The notes under the pieces were generated by a model. The model had not been told where the DNA came from. It ran no database searches and saw nothing but the letters and a program-made list of their open reading frames with translations. Position numbers and translations under genes: made by a program. A stretch of DNA of 64,000 nucleotides from CAWEHU01 sp963808965. GTDB lineage: Bacteria; Pseudomonadota; Alphaproteobacteria; Acetobacterales; Acetobacteraceae. Location of the stretch: assembly GCA_963808965.1 (NCBI GenBank), contig CAWEHU010000007.1:124001-188000 (forward strand). The letters run 5' to 3'. Below are positions 7,591-16,534 of this stretch, piece by piece (positions within the stretch are counted from its first letter, which is position 1; every line of letters starts with the position of its first letter).

Positions 7591-9381
7591 ATGAACCATG
7601 ACATCTACGCCCGCATCCGCGAGCACGTCATCCGCGCGCTGCGCAACGCGGTGCCCGATCTGTCCGATGAGGTCGCCGAAAGGGTGGACGTGTCGCCGAC
7701 GCGCGAAGCCGCCCACGGGGACATGGCCACGAACGCCGCGCTCGTCGCCGCGAAAGCCGCGCGCCGGCCGCCGCCGAAGCTTGCCGCCGATCTTGTTGCC
7801 TCGTTGCAGCAGCTCGATGAGGTCGCCGAAGCGCGCGCGGCGGGTCCTGGCTTCGTCAACATCCGCCTGCATACGTCGTGCTTGCACGCTATGCTGCCCG
7901 TCATCCTACGGGACGGGGTCGCGTACGGTGACAACCGGAGCGGCGGCGGCGTACGCGTGAACGTCGAATACGTCTCCGCCAATCCCACCGGGCCGATGCA
8001 TATCGGGCATTGCCGCGGGGCCGTTGTCGGCGACGCGCTCGCCAATCTGCTCGCGAAATCCGGCTACGCCGTGACCAAGGAGTTCTACGTCAACGACGCG
8101 GGCGCGCAGGTCGCGGCGCTCGCTTGGGCTGCGTATTGGCGCTACTTGCAGGCTCTGGGCTCGGTGATGACCGAGGAGGAATATAACGAGCAGGTCCCCG
8201 GCGGTTTGCAGTATCGCGGCGAGTACCTTGTCCCGGTCGGGCTGAAGCTCGCGGCTGAATATGGCGGATCGCTCGCCGAGCCGGACGGCGGCATCGCCGC
8301 GCCGCATGTATGGCTCGATACTGTTCGCGACTTCACCATCACCGAGATGCTTGCGTCGATTCGCGAAGACCTCGACCTGCTCGGCGTGCATCATGACGTG
8401 TTCACCTCCGAGCGCGCGCTCATCCAGGCGGGCGCGGTGGATGCGGCCATCGAGAGGCTGCGCGCGGATGGGCTGATTTATGAGGGCACGCTCGATCCGC
8501 CAAAGGGCAAGACGCCGGAGGATTGGGAGCCGCGACCGCAGACGCTGTTCCGTGCGACGCGGTTCGGCGATGACGTCGATCGGCCGCTCCGCAAATCGGA
8601 CGGTTCGCACACCTATTTCGCGAACGACATCGCCTATCACGCCGACAAGATCGCGCGTGGCGAGCAGGTGCTGATCGACGTGCTCGGCGCCGATCACGGC
8701 GGCTACGTGAAGCGGATGCAAGCGGCGGTCAGAGCGCTCGCGGGCAGCGGGGATGTTCGCTTCGAGGCGGTGCTTTGCCAGATCGTGCACGTGATGCGGG
8801 GCGGGGAGCCGGTGCGCATGTCGAAGCGCGCCGGAACCTTCGTCACATTGCGCGATCTGATCGACGAGGTTGGTCCCGACACGGTCCGCTTCACCATGCT
8901 GACGCGCAAGGCGGATGCGCAAATGGAGTTCGATCTGGACCAGGCGGTGGCGCAAACGCGCGAAAACCCGGTGTTCTATGTCCAGTACGCGCACGCGCGC
9001 TGCCGTTCCGTGCTCCGCGCCGCGACCGAGATGTTCGGCGCGGCGCGTATCTCGGAGGAGGCGCTGGCCGGGGTCGCGCTCGATCCGCTCGAAGCGGAGC
9101 CCCAACTTGCCGTGATCCGCCGTCTGCTGGCTTGGCCGCGCACGGTGGAGGGCGCCGCAACTGCGCGTGAGCCGCACCGAATCGCGTTTTTCCTCTATGA
9201 CTTGGCGGCCGACTTTCATATGCTGTGGAACCGAGGCAACGACAACTCCACGCTGCGGTTCCTGCAGCCGGACCGGCCAGCCGAGACGCTGGCGCGGCTG
9301 GCCCTCGTCGCAGCTACCGCCGTGGTGATTCGGTCCGGCCTCGCCGTGATGGGCGTCGCGCCCGTGGAGGAAATGCGCTGA
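7591..9381 (+). CDS. argS: Arginyl-tRNA synthetase
   Basis: Class I aminoacyl-tRNA synthetase charging tRNA-Arg, 596 residues. Features in order: N-terminal additional domain (about 1-115), the HIGH-type motif in NPTGPMHIGHCRGA (about residues 131-144), a KMSKS-equivalent in VRMSKRAGTFVTLRD (about 409-423) and the C-terminal DALR anticodon-binding domain ending GVAPVEEMR. The nucleotide-binding and tRNA-binding regions are intact. It belongs to the dgt-to-tatC run and is followed by a SPOR-domain gene. Confidence 0.98.
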   Translation: MNHDIYARIREHVIRALRNAVPDLSDEVAERVDVSPTREAAHGDMATNAALVAAKAARRPPPKLAADLVASLQQLDEVAEARAAGPGFVNIRLHTSCLHAMLPVILRDGVAYGDNRSGGGVRVNVEYVSANPTGPMHIGHCRGAVVGDALANLLAKSGYAVTKEFYVNDAGAQVAALAWAAYWRYLQALGSVMTEEEYNEQVPGGLQYRGEYLVPVGLKLAAEYGGSLAEPDGGIAAPHVWLDTVRDFTITEMLASIREDLDLLGVHHDVFTSERALIQAGAVDAAIERLRADGLIYEGTLDPPKGKTPEDWEPRPQTLFRATRFGDDVDRPLRKSDGSHTYFANDIAYHADKIARGEQVLIDVLGADHGGYVKRMQAAVRALAGSGDVRFEAVLCQIVHVMRGGEPVRMSKRAGTFVTLRDLIDEVGPDTVRFTMLTRKADAQMEFDLDQAVAQTRENPVFYVQYAHARCRSVLRAATEMFGAARISEEALAGVALDPLEAEPQLAVIRRLLAWPRTVEGAATAREPHRIAFFLYDLAADFHMLWNRGNDNSTLRFLQPDRPAETLARLALVAATAVVIRSGLAVMGVAPVEEMR

Positions 9382-9434
9382 GCCTTGGGCTCTCTTCCAG
9401 GGCGCTCGGCGCGCTGCTTGGAGAAGAAGCCGCC

Positions 9435-10229
9435 GTGTCAGACGATCTCGATATTCCCGCTGCCGGAGTCTACAGGGTCCCTCGCCGCCGCGGGATGGAC
9501 CCCGGCACGAAGCGCCTGGCGATCATCGCCGGTGGCCTCGGTGCGGCGCTGCTGGCGGTCGTAGGCGTTTGGTCCCTCGGCGGGCATCGGAGCAGCCATC
9601 TGCCCGTGGTCGAAGCGGACACCCGGCCGATACGGGTCAAGCCGGAAAATCCGGGCGGCCTCCAAGTGGCCGGCGCCAACGACGAGATCCTTTCAGGCGA
9701 TGCCGGCCCGCAGAACGGCAAGCTCGCGCCGCCGCCCGAATCGCCGGAGCCGCAGGCGCTCCGCCCGAAGGAGGAGGCCGCGGCGCGTCCGGCCGTCGCC
9801 GCCCCGGCGCCGGTTGCGCCTCCCGCTTCCGCCACTCAGCCGGCGGCGTCCGCCTCCAGCGCGCCCGTCTCGACGCCTGCTGCGCCGCCGGTTGCCCGCG
9901 TCGCTCCGGGTCCGGAGCCGAAAGCGGCTGCTGGCGCGCAAGCTCCGCACCAGATCGCCGCCGCCGCTTCGTCCGGCGCGGCGCATGCTCCCGAGGTGCA
10001 ACTCGCCGCGCTTGGTTCGGAGGAGGCGGCGAAGACGGAATGGGAGCGTCTCGCCAAGAAAATGCCGGACCTGCTGAAAGGCCGCCGCCCTGCCGTGGTG
10101 AAGGCCGAGCGGGATGGCCGGGCGGTCTGGCGGCTCCGGACAGGCGGGTTCAGCGACATCGCCCAGGCGACCGCGTTCTGCGAGCACGTCCGGTCCAAGG
10201 GCGGGGGCTGTTCCATCGCCAGCTTCTGA
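9435..10229 (+). CDS. SPOR domain-containing membrane protein
   Basis: About 264 residues: short cytoplasmic N-terminus, one transmembrane helix (about residues 32-52, LAIIAGGLGAALLAVVGVW), a long Ala/Pro-rich periplasmic linker, and a C-terminal SPOR domain from VQLAALGSEEAAKTEW to GGGCSIASF. SPOR domains bind denuded peptidoglycan at division septa. The start is uncertain: GTG at 9435 follows a GGAGAA stretch and places the helix correctly, while the frame stays open back into argS without an ATG that avoids a long overlap. It lies between argS and nagZ, as in related genomes. Confidence 0.85.
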   Translation: MSDDLDIPAAGVYRVPRRRGMDPGTKRLAIIAGGLGAALLAVVGVWSLGGHRSSHLPVVEADTRPIRVKPENPGGLQVAGANDEILSGDAGPQNGKLAPPPESPEPQALRPKEEAAARPAVAAPAPVAPPASATQPAASASSAPVSTPAAPPVARVAPGPEPKAAAGAQAPHQIAAAASSGAAHAPEVQLAALGSEEAAKTEWERLAKKMPDLLKGRRPAVVKAERDGRAVWRLRTGGFSDIAQATAFCEHVRSKGGGCSIASF

Positions 10230-10236
10230 TTGTGGC

Positions 10237-11232
10237 ATGCGGGCGGCGATCGTCGGCATCGCCGGCCCGGCACTCGCGGCGGCGGAGCGAGAGTTACTGC
10301 GAGCCTACCCGCCCGCCGGGGTGATCCTGTTCGCCCGCAACATCGAGGGTCCGCCGCAGCTCCGCGAGCTGATCGCCGCGCTCCGCCGGGTGCTGCCGGC
10401 AAACGCGGTCCTGATGGTGGATCAGGAGGGTGGGAAAGTCGCCCGACTGCGCCCGCCGCATTGGCCGGCCCACCCGTCGGCCGAGGCGATCGGGCGCGTA
10501 TTCGCCGCCGACCCCGAGGCCGGCGCGCGCACCGCATGGCTGACCGGGGCGCTCATCGGGCTCGATTGCGCCGCGGCCGGTTTCGATGTGGTCGCCGCCC
10601 CGGTGCTCGATCTGCGGCATCCGGGCGCGCATGACGTGATCGGAGATCGCGCCTTTGCCGCTGATCCCTATGTTGTCGCCCGTCTCGGTCGTGCAGTGGC
10701 GGACGGGTTGCTCACCTCCGGCATCCAGCCGGTCGCAAAACACGCCCCCGGTCATGGCCGCGCTCGCGCCGACAGCCACTGCGAGCTACCGCATGTTGAA
10801 GCCGAGGACCTGGACGACGATATTCTGCCCTTCGCATTGAACGCCGACCTGCCTTGGTTCATGACGGCGCACCTGCTTTATCGGGCGTGGGACGCCGCCC
10901 TTCCGGCGACCTTGTCTCCCGCCGTGATCGGAAACGTCATCCGTCGCAGGATCGGCTTTGAAGGAGTCCTCGTGTCCGACGATCTGGCGATGCGCGCTCT
11001 GTCCGGCGCTCCGGCCTCGCTCGCCGTGCAGGCGATAGCGGCGGGCTGCGACATCGCCCTCTATTGCGCGGGCGAGTTCGATCCGACGCGGGCTCTGCTC
11101 GCCGATTGTCCGACGCTGACCGAAGCGGCTGCCGCCCGGCTTCAGGCCGCACGCGAACGCGCACGCGCCTGCCGTGGCGGGGATCAGGAGCGACGCGCCC
11201 TCATGGCTGAGCGCGAGCGGCTGCTGGCGTGA
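10237..11232 (+). CDS. nagZ: Beta-N-acetylhexosaminidase, glycoside hydrolase family 3
   Basis: NagZ removes N-acetylglucosamine from anhydro-muropeptides during cell-wall recycling. The 331-residue product shows VDQEGGKVARLRPP, the catalytic loop KHAPGHGRARADSH (KHFPGHG type, with the His general acid and Asp), and the nucleophile region VLVSDDLAMRAL. The ATG at 10237 is 7 nt after the SPOR gene stop, and MRAAIVGIAGPAL matches family starts. Its stop overlaps the GTG start of the downstream M50 peptidase by 4 nt. Confidence 0.95.
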   Translation: MRAAIVGIAGPALAAAERELLRAYPPAGVILFARNIEGPPQLRELIAALRRVLPANAVLMVDQEGGKVARLRPPHWPAHPSAEAIGRVFAADPEAGARTAWLTGALIGLDCAAAGFDVVAAPVLDLRHPGAHDVIGDRAFAADPYVVARLGRAVADGLLTSGIQPVAKHAPGHGRARADSHCELPHVEAEDLDDDILPFALNADLPWFMTAHLLYRAWDAALPATLSPAVIGNVIRRRIGFEGVLVSDDLAMRALSGAPASLAVQAIAAGCDIALYCAGEFDPTRALLADCPTLTEAAAARLQAARERARACRGGDQERRALMAERERLLA

Positions 11233-11978
11233 ACGGATTTCTGCTGCAACTGGCCCTCGCGGTGGTCCCCGCCGTGCTGGCTATCACCCTGCACGAAGCG
11301 GCGCACGGCTACGCCGCGCTCGCCATGGGGGACGACACGGCGCGCAGGGCCGGTCGGCTGTCGCTCAATCCGCTGCGGCATGTGGATCGGGTGGGCACGT
11401 TGCTGCTCCCCGGCCTGCTCTTGCTGGCCCAGCTCGTGACCATCCACCGCGTCGCATTCATGTTCGGCTGGGCCAAGCCGGTGCCTGTAGCGGCCTGGAA
11501 GTTCCGCGATCCACGTCGGGGCATGATGATCGTGGCGGCGGCGGGGCCCGCGATGAACTTTTTCCTCGCCTGGGTGGCGGCTCTATTGATGCCGCGTATC
11601 CGTCTGCTGCCCGGATTGGACTTTCTGGGGAGCATGTTGGTGCAGCACCCGGTGCTCGGGACTTTTCTCTTCTACTTTCTGCTTACGAATCTGGTCCTCG
11701 GCCTGTTCAACCTGTTGCCGATCCCGCCGCTCGACGGCGGGCGGATCGTGGTCGGCCTGTTGCCGGAGCGGCTCGCACGGGGTTGGGCGAGGCTCGAACG
11801 GGCCGGGATCGTCATCGTCATCCTGCTGGTCTTTCTTCTGCCGCAGCTCCTGCGCGAGTTCGGCATCCAGTTCGACCCGGTTGGCGGTCTGCTGGACACG
11901 GTTCTCCCGTGGTCCATGCGCCTCGCGCTCTCGCTCGCGGGTCACAACATCGGCCTTGGCCATGCCACCAGCATCTGA
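11229..11978 (+). CDS. Site-2 protease family protein (peptidase M50)
   Basis: Integral-membrane metalloprotease of 249 residues. The zinc motif HEAAHGYAALAMGD lies in the first helix (about residues 20-33) and the third zinc ligand motif NLLPIPPLDGGRI at about 162-174. At least five hydrophobic segments are seen, and no PDZ domain, as in the short YwhC/Rip-like S2P group. The GTG start overlaps the nagZ TGA. The C-terminus overlaps scpA by 17 nt, so nagZ, this gene, scpA and scpB are probably one operon. The substrate is unknown. Confidence 0.92.
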   Translation: MNGFLLQLALAVVPAVLAITLHEAAHGYAALAMGDDTARRAGRLSLNPLRHVDRVGTLLLPGLLLLAQLVTIHRVAFMFGWAKPVPVAAWKFRDPRRGMMIVAAAGPAMNFFLAWVAALLMPRIRLLPGLDFLGSMLVQHPVLGTFLFYFLLTNLVLGLFNLLPIPPLDGGRIVVGLLPERLARGWARLERAGIVIVILLVFLLPQLLREFGIQFDPVGGLLDTVLPWSMRLALSLAGHNIGLGHATSI

Positions 11979-12747
11979 CGCGCAGGTCGAGCAAGGCCCG
12001 GCGCCCGACCACCTTCTGCTGACGCTGGAAGGTTTCGAGGGTCCGCTCGATCTGCTGCTCGATCTCGCGCGGAGCCAGAAGGTCGATCTGGCGAAAATCT
12101 CGATCCTGTCGCTCGTCGAGCAATATTTGGCGGTGATCGAGAGCGCCCGCCGCATCCGCCTCGAGCTCGCGGCGGACTGGCTGGTGATGGCGGCCTGGCT
12201 CACCTGGCTGAAATCCCGTCTTTTGCTTCCGCCGGGTACCGAGGCGGCCGAGGAGGCTGAACAGGCCGCCGATGTTTTGGCGGCCCGGCTGCGCGACTTG
12301 CAGACGATCCGGGCAGCGGCGGCATGGCTCGCCCTTCGTCCGCAACTCGGGCACGACGTCTTCGCCCGCGGCGCACCGGAAGACCTCACCGAGACGGACC
12401 GCTCGCGCCTGGCGATGGATTTGCCGGCCCTGCTGCGAGCCTACCTCGCGGCATTGCGCCGATCGGGCTCGAAGCGACGCTACACCCCGAAGCCGGTGAC
12501 GCTGTGGAGCGTGAAGGATGCGCTGCACCGTCTCGCCGCGCTTGTCGGCAGCGTTCCCGACTGGACCAGTCTCGAGCAATTCCTGCCCGATGCGCTGGAG
12601 GGGCCGCTCGAACGCCGCGCCGCGTTGGCGAGCACGCTGCTCGCGGGTTTGGAGATGGCCCGTGGGGGTGCGGTACGGCTGCGTCAGGAAGAGGCATTCG
12701 GCCCGATCCTGGTCCGCCGCTCCCGCCAGATCGCCGAGGAAGCATGA
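11962..12747 (+). CDS. scpA: Segregation and condensation protein A
   Basis: Kleisin subunit of the SMC-ScpAB condensin. The ScpA N-terminal signature LEGFEGPLDLLLDLARSQKVDLAKISI is at about residues 20-45, followed by the LVEQYL region and the C-terminal winged-helix part. The ATG at 11962, inside the end of the M50 gene, gives the family-typical short leader and 261 residues. Its TGA overlaps the scpB ATG (ATGA), giving stoichiometric coupling with its partner. Confidence 0.95.
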   Translation: MPPASDAQVEQGPAPDHLLLTLEGFEGPLDLLLDLARSQKVDLAKISILSLVEQYLAVIESARRIRLELAADWLVMAAWLTWLKSRLLLPPGTEAAEEAEQAADVLAARLRDLQTIRAAAAWLALRPQLGHDVFARGAPEDLTETDRSRLAMDLPALLRAYLAALRRSGSKRRYTPKPVTLWSVKDALHRLAALVGSVPDWTSLEQFLPDALEGPLERRAALASTLLAGLEMARGGAVRLRQEEAFGPILVRRSRQIAEEA

Positions 12748-13370
12748 GCGAGAACACGACGGAACCGCCGCTGCAAGCCGCCCCGCCCGAGGTTCCGGAC
12801 GAGGATTCGGTTCGCCTCGCCGAGGCGCTGCTCTTCGCCAGCGGCGGGCCGGTGAGCGCCCGAGGTCTGGCCCAGATCCTGCCGGAAAGCGCGGATGCCG
12901 ACACGGTAATCGCGGCGCTGCGCGCCCGCTATGCCGGACGCGGCGTCGAACTCGTGGAGGTGGGCGGAGGCGTGCAGTTCCGCACCGCCCCCGACCTCGC
13001 GCCGCGTCTCCGCAAGGTGGTCGAGGTTCCTCGCCGCCTGCCGCGCGCGGCTATGGAGACGCTGGCCATCATCGCCTATCATCAGCCGGCGACGCGGCCC
13101 GAAATCGAGGAAATTCGCGGGGCCAGCTTGTCGCAGCAGACTTTGGACGCGCTGCTCGAAGCGGGGCTGATCGTGCCGAAGGGCCGCAAGGAATCGCCCG
13201 GCCGGCCCACGCTCTGGGGCACGACGCCCGCGTTCCTCGCGCAGTTCGGGCTGCGCGACATGCGCGAGCTGCCGCGACGGGAGGATTTGCTCGTGGAGCC
13301 GCCGTCGGCCGCGCCGGAGCCGGATGCAGGGGCGGCGCCGGACGGCGAGGTGGCGGAGCAGGGCGGGTGA
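12744..13370 (+). CDS. scpB: Segregation and condensation protein B
   Basis: Winged-helix dimer partner of ScpA in the SMC complex, 208 residues. The conserved EALLFASGGPVSARGLAQIL at about residues 28-47, AMETLAIIAYHQPATRPEIEEIRG at about 102-125 and KGRKESPGRPTLWGTT at about 146-161 identify it. The C-terminus is an Ala/Glu/Pro-rich tail. In many relatives tatA follows; here tatB begins 67 nt downstream with no tatA between. Confidence 0.95.
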   Translation: MSENTTEPPLQAAPPEVPDEDSVRLAEALLFASGGPVSARGLAQILPESADADTVIAALRARYAGRGVELVEVGGGVQFRTAPDLAPRLRKVVEVPRRLPRAAMETLAIIAYHQPATRPEIEEIRGASLSQQTLDALLEAGLIVPKGRKESPGRPTLWGTTPAFLAQFGLRDMRELPRREDLLVEPPSAAPEPDAGAAPDGEVAEQGG

Positions 13371-13437
13371 GCCGCCGTGTTTTCGGCCGCGCGTTTTCCT
13401 GCTAATTCAGCACGCCGCCCGGAGATTTTGGCCGGAT

Positions 13438-14001
13438 ATGTTCGATTTCGCCTGGTCGGAAATTGCCTTGATCGGCGTCGTCGCTTTAATCGCGATCGGG
13501 CCGAAGGATATGCCCGTCGCGATCAAGGCCGTGACCAGCGCGATCAAGAAGGCCCGCCGCATGGCCGCGGAATTCCAGACGCACGTAGACGAGATGATGC
13601 GCGAGGCCAATCTCGACGAGGTCCGCAACCAGTTCAACGAGATCCGCAACTTCGATCTCAAGGGCACGATCGAGCGCGCGGTCGATTCCGATGGGTCGCT
13701 CCGTTCCACCTTCGCCCGTAACCCGCTCGCACCCGATCCGCCCAAGGCCGCACCGGTCGCGTCGGAAACGGCGGTGATTGGGGAATATGCGGCCTCGACG
13801 CTGGAGCGCCCTGCGGGGACCGATAGCTTCGAGCCGCTTTCTGCCTCGGAGTCGGTCGACTTGCCGGATGAGGCTGTCGCGGCGGACGCCGAGATCGCGC
13901 CCGCTTTCATCCCGCCCGCCTTCGCATTGCCGCCCGAGCCGCCGCCTGCCTTCGTGCCGCCGAATGTCGCGAAGCAGCCCGCGCGCTCGGCGCGCTTCTG
14001 A
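13438..14001 (+). CDS. tatB: Sec-independent protein translocase protein TatB
   Basis: Part of the TatBC receptor for twin-arginine signal peptides. MFDFAWSEIALIGVVALIAIGPKDMP is the TatB N-terminal helix with the hinge GPKDMP, followed by the amphipathic helix (KKARRMAAEFQTHVDEM) and a long acidic/proline-rich tail; 187 residues. The GPK and WSE features favour TatB over TatA. No separate TatA-like short ORF exists upstream, although tatA usually precedes tatB in this gene order. A Tat-type substrate (DUF1264 protein) is encoded at 49.2 kb. Confidence 0.92.
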   Translation: MFDFAWSEIALIGVVALIAIGPKDMPVAIKAVTSAIKKARRMAAEFQTHVDEMMREANLDEVRNQFNEIRNFDLKGTIERAVDSDGSLRSTFARNPLAPDPPKAAPVASETAVIGEYAASTLERPAGTDSFEPLSASESVDLPDEAVAADAEIAPAFIPPAFALPPEPPPAFVPPNVAKQPARSARF

Positions 14002-14039
14002 CCGGTCCTTCCTCTCACATCGGCGCGCACAGGATCTAC

Positions 14040-14825
14040 GTGGCTCAGCCCGAAGTAGACGACCCGATCGACGACAAGCCGATGCCGCTGCTCGAGCATC
14101 TGGTCGAGCTGCGCCGGAGGCTCATGTGGTCGATCGCCGCGTTCCTGATCGCGTTCGTGGTCTGCTATCACTTCTCCGGCGCGATCTATTCGTTTCTCGC
14201 GCGTCCGCTGGCCGACATCCTGCAGCATCAGACGGGCCAGGATCGGCGGCTGATCTTCACCGCGCTGACGGAGGCGTTCTTCACTTATCTGAAGGTCGGT
14301 GTCTTCGGGGGCGCTTTCATCGCGTTCCCGATCATCGCCTCGCAAATCTGGCTATTCGTCGCGCCCGGTCTGTACCGCAGCGAGAAGCGCGCGCTCCTGC
14401 CGTTCCTCATCGCGACGCCGCTGTTATTCCTGCTCGGCGCGGCGCTCGCCTACTATTTGGTGTTCCCGATCGCCTGGCGTTTCTTCCTGAGCTTCGAGAC
14501 GCCCTCGGGCGCCGGCGGGCTGCCGATCCAGCTCGAGGCCAAGGTCAGCGAATATCTCGACCTGGTCATGAAGCTGATCTTCGCGTTCGGGATCGCTTTC
14601 GAGCTACCGGTGCTGCTGACCTTGCTGGCCAAGGTCGGGATCGTGACTTCCAAGGGGCTCAAGAAATTCCGCCGCTACGCCTATGTCGGCATGTTCGTCA
14701 TCGCGGCGATCCTCGCGCCGCCCGACGTGCTGACGCAATGCGGTCTCGCCATTCCGTTGGTTGGGCTGTACGAAATCTCGATCCTGGCCGCGCGCCTGGT
14801 CGAGCCGAAGCCTGTCGAGGTGTGA
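14040..14825 (+). CDS. tatC: Sec-independent protein translocase protein TatC
   Basis: Polytopic core of the Tat translocase, 261 residues and six predicted helices. LLEHLVELRRRLMWS at about residues 17-31 is the conserved N-terminal TatC motif, with FIAFPIIASQIWLFVAPGLYRSEKR in the middle and a conserved ELPVLLTLLAKVGIV. It begins with GTG at 14040, 38 nt after tatB. It binds twin-arginine signals together with TatB. Confidence 0.97.
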   Translation: MAQPEVDDPIDDKPMPLLEHLVELRRRLMWSIAAFLIAFVVCYHFSGAIYSFLARPLADILQHQTGQDRRLIFTALTEAFFTYLKVGVFGGAFIAFPIIASQIWLFVAPGLYRSEKRALLPFLIATPLLFLLGAALAYYLVFPIAWRFFLSFETPSGAGGLPIQLEAKVSEYLDLVMKLIFAFGIAFELPVLLTLLAKVGIVTSKGLKKFRRYAYVGMFVIAAILAPPDVLTQCGLAIPLVGLYEISILAARLVEPKPVEV

Positions 14826-14946
14826 CCCGCGCGCTGAGGGACGGACTGTGAGCGATCTCTACGACAGAGACGCCGATGCGCGATCATGATTCACCGGCTG
14901 GTTGCATAAAGTTCTTGCCACAGCACCCGGGACGAGGTCTGAAGGT

Positions 14947-16221
14947 ATGCACGACATACGCGCCATTCGCGCCGATCCCGCGGGCTTCGATGCGGCGCTT
15001 ACGAGGCGCGGTTTGCCTCGTCAATCTGACGAGCTCATGCGGAATGACGCCACGCGCCGGCACGCGCTGACCTTGCTGCAGGAGCGACAGGCCAGGCGGA
15101 ACGAACTCTCGAAGGAGGTCGCGAAGGGACGCCGCGCCGGAATAGATACCGGCCCGCTCGAGAGGGAAGCCACTCATGTCGGACTTGAGATCGAAACGCT
15201 AGAGAACGAGGCCGCCAAATTGGAGGCCACGATTCGCGAGGTCTTACGCGATCTTCCTAACACGCTCGATCCCGAGGTGCCGGACGGGGCCGACGAGAGC
15301 GCGAACGTCGTCATCGCGCAACACGGCGAACCACGCGATCTCGGCTTCCAGCCGCGCCAGCATTTCGAGCTTGGCGAGGCGCTCGGCATGATGGATTTCG
15401 CGACCGCCGCCAAGCTGGCCGGCAGCCGCTTCACGCTGTTGCGCGGGCCGCTCGCGCGACTGGAACGCGCGCTCGGTCAGTTCATGATCGACCTCCATAC
15501 GCGCGAGCACGGCTACGCAGAGACGAGCGTGCCATTGCTGGTGAACGATGCCGCGGTCTACGGAACGGGACAGTTGCCGAAATTCGCCGATGACCTGTTC
15601 CGCACCACGGATGGGCGCTGGCTCATACCGACCGCAGAGGTGCCGCTCACCAACACGGTCGCGGGCGAGATCCTGCCCGAGAAGCAGCTGCCGATCCGCC
15701 TCACGGCGCTCACCGATTGTTTTCGCAGCGAAGCCGGCGCGGCGGGGCGGGATACGCGCGGCATGATGCGCCAGCACCAGTTTCGCAAGGTGGAGTTGGT
15801 ATCCGTCGTGCATCCCGAGCAGAGCGCGGCCGAGCACGAGCGGATGACGCAATGCGCGGAGAAGACGCTCGCCTTGCTGGAGCTGCCCTACCGCCGCGTC
15901 CTGCTTTGCGCCGGTGACACCGGCTTCAGCGCGGCCAAGACGTTCGACCTCGAAGTCTGGCTACCGGGCGAGCAGCGGTGGCGCGAGATCAGTTCCTGCT
16001 CGAACTGCCGCGACTTCCAGGCCCGCCGCATGAACGCGCGGTTCCGCGCCGCGGACGGTAAGGGAGTGGCGCATGTCCATACATTGAACGGCTCCGGCGT
16101 CGCGGTCGGCCGCGCACTGATCGCGCTCATGGAGAACCACCAGCAGGCCGACGGCTCCATTCTGGTTCCTTCGGTGCTTTGGCCTTATATGGGCGGGATG
16201 GAACGCATCGGGCGGGAGTAG
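14947..16221 (+). CDS. serS: Seryl-tRNA synthetase
   Basis: Class II synthetase charging tRNA-Ser and tRNA-Sec, 424 residues. MHDIRAIRADPAGFDAALTRRG opens the N-terminal coiled-coil arm (about residues 28-100). Class II motif 2 is in CFRSEAGAAGRDTRGMMRQHQFRKVEL and motif 3 in LNGSGVAVGRALIALMENHQ. The ATG at 14947 follows a GAAGGT sequence and matches family starts better than an upstream ATG at 14902. It ends 4 nt before a small toxin-like ORF. Confidence 0.98.
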   Translation: MHDIRAIRADPAGFDAALTRRGLPRQSDELMRNDATRRHALTLLQERQARRNELSKEVAKGRRAGIDTGPLEREATHVGLEIETLENEAAKLEATIREVLRDLPNTLDPEVPDGADESANVVIAQHGEPRDLGFQPRQHFELGEALGMMDFATAAKLAGSRFTLLRGPLARLERALGQFMIDLHTREHGYAETSVPLLVNDAAVYGTGQLPKFADDLFRTTDGRWLIPTAEVPLTNTVAGEILPEKQLPIRLTALTDCFRSEAGAAGRDTRGMMRQHQFRKVELVSVVHPEQSAAEHERMTQCAEKTLALLELPYRRVLLCAGDTGFSAAKTFDLEVWLPGEQRWREISSCSNCRDFQARRMNARFRAADGKGVAHVHTLNGSGVAVGRALIALMENHQQADGSILVPSVLWPYMGGMERIGRE

Positions 16222-16225
16222 CTGC

Positions 16226-16525
16226 GTGCGCAGTCCGGTCATCGCGCCGGAGGATTTGCGAGGGAGGACGCTGGCGGAGATCACAGAGTTGGCGAGGCGG
16301 AAGGGTCTGGTTCAAGACCCTGATAGGCGCCACAGGTACCTCGATCCGGTCACCGGAAAGGAACGTCTCCGTGTGGATCCGGGACATGTGGATGCTATCA
16401 CAGGCCAGCCTTACAACAACCCAAACGCAGCGGTTCCGCACGTCCACGGTTACCCAGAAGGCGGGCCTCGGGCAGGAAGGATTGTGGACTCCAATACGAA
16501 CGATCCCCACTTCCCGTTAAAGTAG
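16226..16525 (+). CDS. Small uncharacterised protein resembling a polymorphic-toxin C-terminal domain
   Basis: A 99-residue acid/base-rich soluble protein starting at GTG four bases after serS. The core LRVDPGHVDAITGQPYNNP followed by AVPHVHGY, then a C-terminal NDPHFPLK, has the look of the small nuclease-like domains found at C-termini of bacterial polymorphic toxins: repeated His, Asp and Asn residues after a glycine-rich hinge. I cannot name the family with confidence. It is followed 9 nt later by a 62-residue ORF that could be its partner or immunity protein. Alternatively it is simply a conserved hypothetical protein. Confidence 0.5.
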   Translation: MRSPVIAPEDLRGRTLAEITELARRKGLVQDPDRRHRYLDPVTGKERLRVDPGHVDAITGQPYNNPNAAVPHVHGYPEGGPRAGRIVDSNTNDPHFPLK

Positions 16526-16534
16526 GAGGCGCAC

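Noticed and set aside
6262..7887. 541-codon minus-strand frame across dgt and argS
   Set aside because: Shadow of dgt and argS; composition is Arg/Gly/Val-rich and matches no family.
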